Below are positions 48,230 through 56,303 of a stretch of DNA of 64,000 nucleotides, one piece after another; position 1 is the stretch's first letter, and each line of letters starts with the position of its first letter. The position numbers were made by a program, and so were the translations under genes. The DNA is taken from positions 2,418,001 to 2,482,000 of the forward strand of contig OY969913.1 of the NCBI GenBank assembly GCA_963704515.1. Direction: 5' to 3'. This stretch comes from VRUE01 sp963704515. Lineage in GTDB: Bacteria; Actinomycetota; Thermoleophilia; Solirubrobacterales; 70-9. Under the pieces are notes generated by a model. The model worked only from the letters and a program-made list of their open reading frames with translations, was not told the origin of the DNA and ran no database searches.

Positions 48230-49044
48230 TGAGCGAGGTGCGGGTGCTGGCAGTGGAGGGACTGCCGGAGGTCGGGATCGGGGACCGGGTTGGGGAGCTG
48301 ATTGCGGCGCGGGCCGAGCTGCGCGACGGCGACGTGGTCGTGATCTCCCAGAAGGTCGTCTCCAAGGCCGAGGGCCGGATCCGCAAGCTCTCAGCCGTCA
48401 TCCCCGGCGCCGAGGCACGCAAGCTCGCCGCGGTCCTCGGCAAGGAGCCGGCGCTCGTGCAGCTGGTCCTCGAAGAGAGCGCCGAGGTGCTGCGCGCCGA
48501 GCGGGGCGTGCTGATCGTCGAGACCCACCAGGGCTTGGTCTGCGCAAACGCCGGCATCGACACCTCCAACCTCCCCGAGCCCGACACCGCCTGCCTGCTC
48601 CCCGAGGACCCGGACGCCTCGGCGCGGCGGATCCGGTCCGAGCTCGAAGCCGTAGTCGCAGGGGAGGCGGGGGTGGGTCCCGCCGGACAAAAGCGGGGAG
48701 TGTCCGTCGGGACCCACCCCCGCCTCCCCAACGGGATCGCCGTAGTGATTTCGGACAGCTTCGGACGTGCGTGGCGACTTGGCCAAGCTGAGGTGGCGAT
48801 CGGCTGCGCGGGCCTTAAGCCGCTGGATGACTGGCGTGGCCGGGCTGACGCTCATGGCCAAGAGCTTCAAGCCACCCAGATCGCCGTAGCCGATGAGATT
48901 GCCGCAGCGGCCGATCTAGCTCGAACCAAGGATGGTGGCGTCCCAGCGGTAGTCGTCCGCTGCTTGACAAGCTTCGTGACCACCGACGACGGCCCCGGAG
49001 CGCAAGCTCTACGACGCGCTCGATCCGAGGACCTCTTTCGCTGA
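48229..49044 (+). CDS. cofE: Coenzyme F420-0:L-glutamate ligase, with in-frame palindromic insertion
   Basis: About 271 residues from ATG 48229. LAVEGLPEVGIGDRVGELIA, DGDVVVISQKVVSKAEGRIR, HQGLVCANAGIDTSNLPEPD, LLPEDPDASARRIRSELEAV and VVISDSFGRAWRLGQAEVAIG are the CofE/FbiB N-terminal domain motifs. Residues 145-167 (GEAGVGPAGQKRGVSVGTHP then RLP) are encoded entirely by a 69-bp palindrome and have no counterpart in the family pattern. Removing them restores SELEAVVANGIAVVISDSF. No C-terminal FMN-reductase domain is present, unlike mycobacterial FbiB. It adds glutamates to F420-0. Confidence 0.92.
   Translation: MSEVRVLAVEGLPEVGIGDRVGELIAARAELRDGDVVVISQKVVSKAEGRIRKLSAVIPGAEARKLAAVLGKEPALVQLVLEESAEVLRAERGVLIVETHQGLVCANAGIDTSNLPEPDTACLLPEDPDASARRIRSELEAVVAGEAGVGPAGQKRGVSVGTHPRLPNGIAVVISDSFGRAWRLGQAEVAIGCAGLKPLDDWRGRADAHGQELQATQIAVADEIAAAADLARTKDGGVPAVVVRCLTSFVTTDDGPGAQALRRARSEDLFR
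48661..48729. repeat. 69-bp palindromic element inserted in frame in cofE
   Basis: Perfect 21-bp arms (48661-48681 and 48709-48729; core GGCGGGGGTGGGTCCC) and an inner 6-bp stem (CGGACA 48684-48689, TGTCCG 48701-48706). Total length is 69 bp, exactly 23 codons, and it begins on a codon boundary. The flanking protein sequence is continuous without it. Confidence 0.85.
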
Positions 49045-49054
49045 CCCCGCTGAC

Positions 49055-49172
49055 GCAGGTCCGTCCCGGTGGGGGTGGAGCGTCTTGTACTTTTTCGTCG
49101 TGAGCTGGAGGCGCCAGCCCGCAGCGTCCACACCGAAAAAGTTAAGCGGAACCCCCACCGGGACGGACCTGC
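49055..49172. repeat. 118-bp nested palindrome between cofE and adh
   Basis: Perfect 22-bp outer arms (49055-49076 and 49151-49172; core GTCCGTCCCGGTGGGGGT), a 9-bp middle stem (ACTTTTTCG 49089-49097, CGAAAAAGT 49134-49142) and an inner hairpin (GCTGG 49104-49108, CCAGC 49114-49118). It lies between convergent genes, and its right arm supplies the last codons and stop of the alcohol dehydrogenase. Could act as a bidirectional terminator or be a palindromic mobile element. Confidence 0.8.
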
Positions 49173-50137
49173 AACACCGCCGCCCCGCGCAAAGTCCCGT
49201 CCCTGATCGAGCCAAGGGCCTCGTTCGCCTCCTCCAGCGGCCACACCTCGACCTCCGTGCGCACCGGCACCTTTGGGGCCAGCTCCATGAACTCCTCGCC
49301 GTCCTGGCGGGTCAGGTTGGCGACCGAACCCAGGGTGCGCTCGCCCCAGAGCTGCTCGTACGGGAACGACGGGATGTCGCTCATGTGGATGCCGGCGCTG
49401 ATGATCCGGGCGCCCTTGGCGCTGGCGCGCAGCGCGGTCGTCATCAGCGGGCCGACCGGGGCGAAGACGATCGCGCCGTCGATCTCCTCCGGCGGCGCCT
49501 CGTCGGACGAGCCGGCCCACTCGGCGCCTAGTTCGCGGGCGAAGGCCTGGCCCCGCCCGTCGCCCGCCCGCGTGAAGGCGAAGACGCGGCGGCCCTGGTG
49601 CACCGCCACCTGGCAGAGGATGTGGGCCGAGGCGCCGAAGCCGTAGAGCCCGAGCCGTTCGGCGTCCCCCACCAGGCGCAGCGCCCGGTAGCCGATCAGG
49701 CCGGCGCAGAGCAGCGGCGGCGCCTGCTCGTCCGGATAGCCCTCCGGGATCGCGAAGCAGAAGCGCTCGTCGGCGACCGCCAGCTCGGCGTAGCCGCCAT
49801 CGACGTCATAGCCGGTGAAGCGCGCCCGGTCGCAGAGGTTCTCGCGCCCCGAGAGGCAGTACCGGCACTCACCGCAGGTCCACCCCAGCCAGGGCACGCC
49901 GACCCGCCGAACCTCAGCGAAGCGCTCCGCCCCCTCGCCGGCCCCCACCACCGTCCCGACGATCTGGTGGCCGAGGACGAGGGGCAGCTTCGGCTCGCTC
50001 AGCTCGCCGTCGACGATGTGTAGGTCGGTGCGGCAGACGCCGCAGGCATGCACCGAGATCAGGACCTGGCCGGCGCCGGGCTCGGGGTCCGGCAGCTCAG
50101 CCGGCCGCAGCTCCTGCCGCTGGCGCTCGAGGATCAT
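49142..50137 (-). CDS. Zinc-dependent alcohol dehydrogenase
   Basis: About 331 residues from ATG 50137 (or ATG 50146). Catalytic zinc motif VHACGVCRTDLHIVDGEL and LPLVLGHQIVGTVVGAGEGA, then the structural zinc cysteines GWTCGECRYCLSGRENLCDR and a cofactor domain (LGLYGFGASAHILCQVAVHQ). It resembles AdhA-type zinc-binding dehydrogenases of actinobacteria, with NAD(P) or possibly other cofactors. The last residues (QVRPGGGSA) are encoded by the arm of the 118-bp palindrome. Its 5' end overlaps the 3' end of fbiC by about 41 bases. Confidence 0.9.
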   Translation of the reverse strand: MILERQRQELRPAELPDPEPGAGQVLISVHACGVCRTDLHIVDGELSEPKLPLVLGHQIVGTVVGAGEGAERFAEVRRVGVPWLGWTCGECRYCLSGRENLCDRARFTGYDVDGGYAELAVADERFCFAIPEGYPDEQAPPLLCAGLIGYRALRLVGDAERLGLYGFGASAHILCQVAVHQGRRVFAFTRAGDGRGQAFARELGAEWAGSSDEAPPEEIDGAIVFAPVGPLMTTALRASAKGARIISAGIHMSDIPSFPYEQLWGERTLGSVANLTRQDGEEFMELAPKVPVRTEVEVWPLEEANEALGSIRDGTLRGAAVLQVRPGGGSA

Positions 50138-52406
50138 CGCTCGCATAGGTCTCGATGATCTCGTACAGCGTCGTCCGCTGTGCAGGTTCGCGCCCGGCGG
50201 CCCGCGCCGCCTCGATCAGCTGCTCGGGCTCCAACCGCACACCGTGCTGGGAGCCGGCCATGCGGGAGATGTTCTCCTCCATCAGCGTGCCGCCGAGGTC
50301 GTTGACCCCCCAGCGCAGCGCCTCGGTCGCCGCGTCGAGGCCCATCTTCACCCAGCTCGCCTGCAGATTGGGGATCGTCCGCCCCAGCGCCAGCCGGAAG
50401 ACGGCGGTGTGCTTGAGATTCTCGACCGCGGGGATCTCCTCGATCCCGTGTGTGCGGCCCAGCATCGTGTTGAAGGGGATGAAGCTGAGCGGCACGAACT
50501 CGGTGATCCCACCGGTGCGCTCCTGCAGGGCGCGCACGACGCGCATGTGCCGGGCCAGCTCGCGCGGCTCCTCGATGTGGCCGAACATCACGGTCGAGGT
50601 CGAGCGCAGGCCGGCCCGGTGCGACGCCTCGATGATCTCCACCCAGCGCCGCGCCGGCAGCTTGTTGGGCGAGATCCGCTGCCGCACGCCGTCGTCGAGC
50701 ACCTCGGCGGCGGTCCCCGGGGTCGAGCCCAGCCCGGACTCGATCAGATACTCGAAGACCTCCTCCGGCTGCTTGCCGGAGCGCTCGCACATGTAGTCGA
50801 CCTCCATCGGCGAGTAGGCGTGCAGGTGCAGCTGCGGCGCCACCTCCTTGGCGAGGCGCAGCCAGCGCCCGTACTCCTCGAGCGTCAGGTCGGGATGGAT
50901 GCCGCCCTGCATGCAGAGCTCGGTCGCCCCGAACTCGACCGCCTCGCGCACCCGCACCGCAAAGTCCTCCTCGGACACTTCATACGCATCCGGCGAGCGC
51001 CGCCCCTGCCCGAACCCGCAGAAGGCGCAGCCGACGACGCAGATGTTGGTGAAGTTGATGTTGCGATTGACCACGAACGTGACCCGATCCCCCGCAAGCT
51101 CAGCCCGAAGCCCATCGGCAGCAACCCGCATCTCCTCGATCACCTCAGGCCGGGTCTCAGCGAACAGCGCAGTGAGCTCGTCCTCGCTCAGCTCGACCCC
51201 ATCCCTACCCTTGGCAATCGCTTCCTCGGCCAGCTTCCCCTCGAGCGTCTCTTCGCTCCGCCGCCCAGACCCCTTCCGCGGAATGAAGCTCCAGTACTTG
51301 AGCTTGATCACGTCGAGAACACCCTGCTCCATCCATTCGGAGTCCATGTATTGCGGGTAGACGCAGAGCCTCTCCGTCAGCGCATACCCCTTGGGCGCAA
51401 GCTCCTTCCTCACCTCGTGCGGGCTCGGAAACGCATGCTCTGGAGAGATGTGGTCCCCATTGGCCGACAGCCCACCGAGATCGGTTGCCCCGGCCTCGAC
51501 CAGCTCCCCCCAAGCATCAGACAGATTCGGCGGCACCTGCACCCCCACATCCGGCATCAACCGCCTGCAGTCGGCAATCAGCCTCTCGATGTCCTCAACG
51601 CTGACCGGGCTCGCCCAGTCGGGCAGGGCCGCCGGGGACCCCTCTGGCGGGAACTCGCGAGGCAATCCAGCCTCCGCCCCGCCACCCCCATTCCGTCGCC
51701 GAGCCCCGCCGGAGGGGTCCCCGGCGGCCCCCCACCGCTCGCGCGCCGCGTCATCGGCGATGTCGGCTACTTCGGCGCCGTAATAGCGAGGGTGCGGCAC
51801 GAAGTTCTGAAGGATGATCTCTTGGATGTGGCCGTAGCGATTGTGTAGCTCGGCAAGCGCCTCCAAGGATTCGACTTGCTCTTGCTGCGTCTCGCCGATC
51901 CCAATGAGGATTCCGCTCGTAAAAGGGATCTTCAGCTTGCCTGCCGCCTCGATCGTGGCTAGGCGCCTTGCGGGATGCTTCGTTGGGGAACCGGCGTGGA
52001 CCGTCTCCATCAGGCGCTCGGACACCGACTCGAGCATCAGACCCTGGGACGCGGTGACCTCGCGCAACCGAGCCAGATCCTCCGACCCCAGCACGCCAAT
52101 GTTCGTGTGGGGCAGCATCCCCCGCTCCAGTGCTCGTTCGCAAGCCCAGACCACGTATGACGTGAAGTCATCGTGGCCCCACTCGGCCAGCTTGGCCGCC
52201 ACGATGGGATGGATCTGCGGGCGCTCGCCCGTGAGAACCAGGAGCTCCTTCGCGTTGCGGCGGACCGCTTCGTCAAGAAGCTTCTCGACCTCCTCAGGAG
52301 CTCGGATATGCGCCTGGTGCGTGGCGAAGGCGCAGTACTTGCAATAGCACTGGCAGGTGCGCGAGAGGGAGAGGGTGTAGTTCCGCGAGAAGGTGACCCT
52401 GCGCAC
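50097..52406 (-). CDS. fbiC: FO synthase (fused CofG-CofH), with in-frame palindromic insertion
   Basis: The 769-residue protein holds two radical-SAM domains. The CofG half has RTCQCYCKYCAF (C18-x3-C22-x2-C25) and the CofH half has TNICVVGCAFCGFGQGRRSP near residue 450. Both cluster motifs are intact. It makes the deazaflavin FO from tyrosine and a flavin precursor. Residues about 226-260 (AAGDPSGGARRRNGGGGAEA then GLPREFPPEGSPAA) are encoded by a 105-bp palindrome. Without them ARERWG joins LPDWASPVSVEDIERL, the usual family sequence. Located on the opposite strand from cofDCE. Confidence 0.95.
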   Translation of the reverse strand: MRRVTFSRNYTLSLSRTCQCYCKYCAFATHQAHIRAPEEVEKLLDEAVRRNAKELLVLTGERPQIHPIVAAKLAEWGHDDFTSYVVWACERALERGMLPHTNIGVLGSEDLARLREVTASQGLMLESVSERLMETVHAGSPTKHPARRLATIEAAGKLKIPFTSGILIGIGETQQEQVESLEALAELHNRYGHIQEIILQNFVPHPRYYGAEVADIADDAARERWGAAGDPSGGARRRNGGGGAEAGLPREFPPEGSPAALPDWASPVSVEDIERLIADCRRLMPDVGVQVPPNLSDAWGELVEAGATDLGGLSANGDHISPEHAFPSPHEVRKELAPKGYALTERLCVYPQYMDSEWMEQGVLDVIKLKYWSFIPRKGSGRRSEETLEGKLAEEAIAKGRDGVELSEDELTALFAETRPEVIEEMRVAADGLRAELAGDRVTFVVNRNINFTNICVVGCAFCGFGQGRRSPDAYEVSEEDFAVRVREAVEFGATELCMQGGIHPDLTLEEYGRWLRLAKEVAPQLHLHAYSPMEVDYMCERSGKQPEEVFEYLIESGLGSTPGTAAEVLDDGVRQRISPNKLPARRWVEIIEASHRAGLRSTSTVMFGHIEEPRELARHMRVVRALQERTGGITEFVPLSFIPFNTMLGRTHGIEEIPAVENLKHTAVFRLALGRTIPNLQASWVKMGLDAATEALRWGVNDLGGTLMEENISRMAGSQHGVRLEPEQLIEAARAAGREPAQRTTLYEIIETYASDDPRAPAAGAAAG
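51626..51730. repeat. 105-bp palindromic element inserted in frame in fbiC
   Basis: Arms 51626-51651 and 51705-51730 are 26 bp and complementary except for one base (core GCCGCCGGGGACCCCTC). The 53-bp interior is GC-rich. Total length is 105 bp, exactly 35 codons, and the fbiC frame is kept across it. The encoded segment is Gly/Pro/Arg-rich and absent from the normal family pattern. Confidence 0.85.
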
Positions 52407-52469
52407 CGCAGGGACGCTACCGCACGCGCCGCCTAGGACCGGCGCGTGCGGTACGAAGCTCGGAGCCCG

Positions 52470-53219
52470 CTAGGAAGCCGCGGAAGGCGCCGGGGGCTTG
52501 ACCCGCTCCGGCGACTCGGTCGGCGCCTTGCCGCCGGGCTCGAGCACGAAGCGGAAGACCGCGGCCGCGAGCAGCGAGCCGACGATCGGGCCAACCAGGT
52601 AAGGCCAGACGCCGCCCCAATGGTTGCCGACCAGGGCCGGGCCGAACCAGCGGGCCGGGTTGAAGGAGCCGCCGTCGAGCGGACCGCCGACCATGACGAT
52701 GAAGCCGAGCGTCGTGCCGATCGCCAGCGCCGCCCAGTCCTTGACGCTCTTCTTCGAGTAGACCGCGGCAAGGATCACGAGCACGAGGCAGAAGACGCCG
52801 ATCGCCTCGATGATCGCGCCCTGGAAGTTGCCGCCGAGAATGCCGCTCACTTCGACCGCGCCGTAATGCGTAGCGAGCCCCTCATCCTTCAGCAGCGCCT
52901 TGCAGAGGAGCGCACCGAGCACGCCGCCGGAGAACTGGGCCAGCATGTAAATCAGCGCGTCCAGCGAGGAGATCCGTTTGATCGCCCAGGCGCCCAGCGT
53001 CACCCCCGGGTTGAAGTGCCCGCCGCTGACCACGCCGAACATCACGATCAGCCCGAAGAGCAGGAAGGCGTGGACAAGGCCGATCACCGCGAAGTCCGTC
53101 CCGAACTGGGCCTGTTCGCCGGTCGATAGATACAGCACGACGACGCTGGTGATGAAGAACACCAGCAAGAAGGTGCCAATTAGCTCAGCAAGATATGCCG
53201 CAAGTCCTCGTTCCTGCAC
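52470..53219 (-). CDS. Aquaporin / MIP-family channel
   Basis: About 249 residues from GTG 53219, chosen because TAGGAGGAGAGA precedes it. Six membrane helices and the two half-helix motifs SGGHFNPGVTLGAWAIKR and DGGSFNPARWFGPALVG. The first motif is NPG instead of the usual NPA. It begins AAYLAELIGTFLLVFFITSV as in AqpZ/GlpF proteins. It transports water or small neutral solutes. A Pro-rich cytoplasmic tail ends the protein. Confidence 0.9.
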   Translation of the reverse strand: MQERGLAAYLAELIGTFLLVFFITSVVVLYLSTGEQAQFGTDFAVIGLVHAFLLFGLIVMFGVVSGGHFNPGVTLGAWAIKRISSLDALIYMLAQFSGGVLGALLCKALLKDEGLATHYGAVEVSGILGGNFQGAIIEAIGVFCLVLVILAAVYSKKSVKDWAALAIGTTLGFIVMVGGPLDGGSFNPARWFGPALVGNHWGGVWPYLVGPIVGSLLAAAVFRFVLEPGGKAPTESPERVKPPAPSAAS

Positions 53220-53305
53220 TCTCTCTCCTCCTAGGGTCTCCCGTAATCGATTGGGGCGGCGCCAGTCTACCCACATTGGTCGAATGAATTAGGTTCCCGG
53301 GCCGC

Positions 53306-54262
53306 ATGAAGTTGGTTGCCGCGCTGCTGGCGGCCGCCCTGTTGCTCTCCGGCGCGGCCGGTTGCGGCGGGAGCGGCGCTGAACCGGGCGCGCCTGTCGG
53401 CGCGACGCTGGTGCTCGATTTCACGCCCAACGCGGCCCACTCCGGCATCTACGCAGCGCAGCGCCAGGGCTTCTACCGCGACGCTGGGATCGAGCTGACG
53501 ATCCGCCCCCCCGGCGAATCGACCGACGCGCCGAAGCTGCTCGCCGCGGGCCGCGCCCAGTTCGCGATCCTCGACATCCACGACCTCGGCATCGCTCGCG
53601 AGCGCGGCCTCGACCTGGTCGGCGCGATGCCGCTCGTGCAGCGCCCGCTGGCCGCCGTGATCGTCCGTCGCGACAGCGGCGTGCGCCGCCCCGCCGACCT
53701 CGCGGGCCGCACGGTCGGGGTCACCGGGCTGCCCTCCGACGAGGCCGTGGTCGACTCCGAGGTGAGCGCCGACGGCGGCGATCCGGCGCTGGTCAAGCGG
53801 GTGACGATCGGCTTCGACGCGGTCTCCTCGCTGGCCGCCGGCAAGGTCGACGCGGCGACCGGCTTCTGGAACGCAGAGGCGGTGGCGCTGCGCCGCCAAG
53901 GGGTCCCGATCCGGGTCTTCAAGGTCGACCGCTACGGCGCGCCGCCCTACCCGGAGCTGGTTCTGGTCACGACCCGCAAGACCGCCGAAGAGCGGCCGCG
54001 CCTCGTGGAAACGATGGTCGACGCCACCCGACGCGGCTACGCGCTCGCCGTGCGGGACCCCGGCAGGGCGCTCGACGACCTGCTCGCCGAAGCCCCCGCA
54101 CTCGACCGCGCCGAACAGGCCGCCCAGCTGCGCGTCCTGCGCCCCGACCTGCACCCCGCCCCGTTTGACCGCGCGGTGCTGCGCGCCTGGGCGCGATGGG
54201 ACCTGGCGCACGGCCTGCTCGAACGGCCGCTCGACGTCAGCGCCGCGTTCGCCGAACCCTGA
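53306..54262 (+). CDS. ABC transporter substrate-binding lipoprotein (NMT1/THI5-like)
   Basis: The 318-residue protein has a lipoprotein signal (LLAAALLLSGAAGCGGSG, Cys at about 20). A periplasmic-binding fold of the NMT1/SsuA group follows: LVLDFTPNAAHSGIYAAQRQ, GFYRDAGIELTIRPPGESTD, LAAGRAQFAILDIHDLGIAR and LAGRTVGVTGLPSDEAVVDS. Relatives bind thiamine pyrimidine precursors, riboflavin or sulfonates. No permease or ATPase gene is adjacent, so the ligand and partner cannot be assigned. Confidence 0.85.
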   Translation: MKLVAALLAAALLLSGAAGCGGSGAEPGAPVGATLVLDFTPNAAHSGIYAAQRQGFYRDAGIELTIRPPGESTDAPKLLAAGRAQFAILDIHDLGIARERGLDLVGAMPLVQRPLAAVIVRRDSGVRRPADLAGRTVGVTGLPSDEAVVDSEVSADGGDPALVKRVTIGFDAVSSLAAGKVDAATGFWNAEAVALRRQGVPIRVFKVDRYGAPPYPELVLVTTRKTAEERPRLVETMVDATRRGYALAVRDPGRALDDLLAEAPALDRAEQAAQLRVLRPDLHPAPFDRAVLRAWARWDLAHGLLERPLDVSAAFAEP

Positions 54263-54279
54263 GCAGTACGCTTCGGCGC

Positions 54280-54642
54280 GTGAGCCTCGCCGCCGACTTC
54301 CAGCAGGTGCTCGACTCGCTGCCGCCCGACTGGACGGACCTCGAGCTCGACCTGCGGATCGACGACGAGAGCCGCTACGTCGACACCGCCGTCGCCCTCA
54401 GCCAGGTCAACGCCCAGCCCTACTCACAGGCCGACTGGGACTGGCGCCTGCTCGTCGCCCACAGCTTCGGCCACGCCGCCGCGGCGGAGTCCGTCAAGGG
54501 CGTGCTCGCCAAGCTCGACGGCGAGGGCGTCGGCGGCGAGATGGCAGTGCGTGAGGTGCGCGAGGGCCGCTCCGAGGTCGTGCAAATGTGGGGCCGGCCC
54601 GAGAGCGTTCGCGAGGAGTTCCGCGAACGCCGCTCGATCTAG
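54280..54642 (+). CDS. Small uncharacterised protein
   Basis: About 120 residues from GTG 54280. It reads SLAADFQQVLDSLPPDWTDL then ELDLRIDDESRYVDTAVALS, ending with VQMWGRPESVREEFRERRSI. The protein is soluble and acidic with a mixed alpha/beta look, and conserved-looking in the DWTDLELDLRI region. I recognise similar short actinobacterial proteins but no function. The stop overlaps the next start by one base, so the two genes are probably co-translated. Confidence 0.65.
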   Translation: MSLAADFQQVLDSLPPDWTDLELDLRIDDESRYVDTAVALSQVNAQPYSQADWDWRLLVAHSFGHAAAAESVKGVLAKLDGEGVGGEMAVREVREGRSEVVQMWGRPESVREEFRERRSI

Positions 54643-54965
54643 TGGCCCGCGTCGTCGCCGTCAGCGCCGACCTGCTGCTGGGCAGCAAGGTGGAGGCGAT
54701 GCTGAGCGCCGCCGGCCACGAGGTCACCCTCTCCCCCAGCCTCGCCGCAGCGCCGCTCGACGACGCCGAGCTGATCGTCGCCGACCTCGACACCGAGGAT
54801 CCCGAGGCTCTAGCCGCCCTCGCCGCCCCGGTCCTCGGCTACTACTCCCACGTAAACGCCGAGACCAAGAAGGCTGCCGAAGCAGCGGGCGTCGACCTAG
54901 CGATCCCCCGCTCCCGAATGGCCAGGGAGCTGGTGACCCTGGCAACAGGCCTGCTCGACGCCTGA
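54642..54965 (+). CDS. Small Rossmann-like protein, receiver-like
   Basis: A 107-residue protein from GTG 54642. The pattern VVAVSADLLLGSKVEAMLSA then HEVTLSPSLAAAP, DAELIVADLDTEDPEALAAL and PVLGYYSHVNAETKKAAEAA resembles a response-regulator receiver fold with the conserved Asp position at VADLD. It lacks an output domain. Probably paired with the preceding gene. Function unknown. Confidence 0.65.
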   Translation: MARVVAVSADLLLGSKVEAMLSAAGHEVTLSPSLAAAPLDDAELIVADLDTEDPEALAALAAPVLGYYSHVNAETKKAAEAAGVDLAIPRSRMARELVTLATGLLDA

Positions 54966-54986
54966 GCTCGAAGACCGGCCCAAGGA

Positions 54987-56303
54987 TCAACCGAAGAAGA
55001 CCTGCTCCAAAAGGAAGACGTTGAGCCCGATGATCATCGCGGCCAGAACGCCGGCCACGCCGGTCAGCCAGCGCGGGTTGACCAGCGCTCCCATCACCTC
55101 ACGCCGTCCCGCCAGCACCAGCAGCGGCACGAGGGCGAAGGGGATGCCGAAGGAGAGCACGACCTGGCTGCCGACCAGGGCGTTGGTTGGGTCGACCCCG
55201 ATCGCCAGCACGACCAGGGCCGGCGCCAGGGTCAGCGCCCGGCGCAGGAATATCGGGATGCGGCGCTGGATGAAGCCCTGCATCACCACCTGCCCCGCCA
55301 TCGTCCCGACCGAGGAGGAGGCGAAGCCCGAGGCGAGCAGGGCGATGCCGAAGATCGTCGCGGCGCGGTCGGAGACCAGCGACCCCAGCGCTTCGTAGGC
55401 CCCGTCGATCGTTTCCACGCCGGTCAGGCCGCTGCTGTGGAAGAGCGCGGCGGCGACGATCATCATCGAGAGGTTGACCAGGCCGGCGAGTGAGAGGGCG
55501 ATCACCACGTCGGCCTTCTCGAAGCCGAAGATGCGCTTCTTCTCGGCGTCGTCGCGGCCGACGATCCGCCGCTGGGTCAGGGCCGAGTGCAGGTAGACGA
55601 CGTGCGGCATCACCGTCGCGCCGACGATCCCGGTGGCGAGCAGGACGCTGCCCGTGCCGGCGAAGCCGGGCACGAAGAGGTGCCCGCCGATCTGCCCGGC
55701 CGAGGGACTGGAGTCGACCATCTCGTAGAGGAAGGAGACGACGACGACGCCGACCAGCGCGGTGATCCCCGCCTCCAGCCGGCGAAAGCCCATCTGCTGC
55801 AGGGCGAGGATCGCGAAGGCGCCGGCGCCGGCGAGCAGGCCGGCGGGGAAGAGGGCGATGCCGAAGAGCAGGTTGAGGCCGAGCGCGGCGCCGACCACCT
55901 CGGCGATGTCGGTCGCCATCGCCACCACCTCGGCCTGTAGCCAGAGCCCGATCGAGGTGCGCCGCGAGAACGACTCGCGGCAGAGCTCGGCGAGGTTGCG
56001 GCCCGTGGCGATCCCCAGCTTCGCCGACTGCGCCTGGACCAGCATCGCGATCAGGTTGGCGACCAGCACGACCCAGAGCAGCAGGTAGCCGTACTTCGCC
56101 CCGCCGGCGATGTTGGTGGCGAAGTTGCCTGGGTCGATATAGGCGACGGCCGCGATGAAGGCCGGGCCGAGGAAGGGCCAGACGCGCGCCGGGCCGCGGG
56201 CGTGCCCGTCCAGCGAGCGGCGCGCGGCGCGGGCGACGGCCGCCTCGCCGGGAAGGACGTCCTCGACCCGCTCGGCCTCGAACACCGGCGTCGGCGGCTT
56301 CAC
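54987..56303 (-). CDS. mntH: Nramp-type divalent metal (manganese) transporter
   Basis: The 438-residue protein has about eleven membrane helices. The Nramp signatures AYIDPGNFATNIAGGAKYGY (TM1) and GATVMPHVVYLHSALTQRR (TM6) supply the metal-binding Asp, Asn and Met residues. It imports Mn2+ and similar ions with protons. The start overlaps the mntR stop by four bases, so regulator and transporter form one operon controlled by the boxes at 56735-56769. Confidence 0.95.
   Translation of the reverse strand: MKPPTPVFEAERVEDVLPGEAAVARAARRSLDGHARGPARVWPFLGPAFIAAVAYIDPGNFATNIAGGAKYGYLLLWVVLVANLIAMLVQAQSAKLGIATGRNLAELCRESFSRRTSIGLWLQAEVVAMATDIAEVVGAALGLNLLFGIALFPAGLLAGAGAFAILALQQMGFRRLEAGITALVGVVVVSFLYEMVDSSPSAGQIGGHLFVPGFAGTGSVLLATGIVGATVMPHVVYLHSALTQRRIVGRDDAEKKRIFGFEKADVVIALSLAGLVNLSMMIVAAALFHSSGLTGVETIDGAYEALGSLVSDRAATIFGIALLASGFASSSVGTMAGQVVMQGFIQRRIPIFLRRALTLAPALVVLAIGVDPTNALVGSQVVLSFGIPFALVPLLVLAGRREVMGALVNPRWLTGVAGVLAAMIIGLNVFLLEQVFFG

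Noticed and set aside
54603..54635. 9-bp inverted repeat GCGTTCGCG/CGCGAACGC near the end of the 54280 gene
   Set aside because: Short, inside Arg/Glu codons, no second copy and no effect on the reading frame; probably chance.
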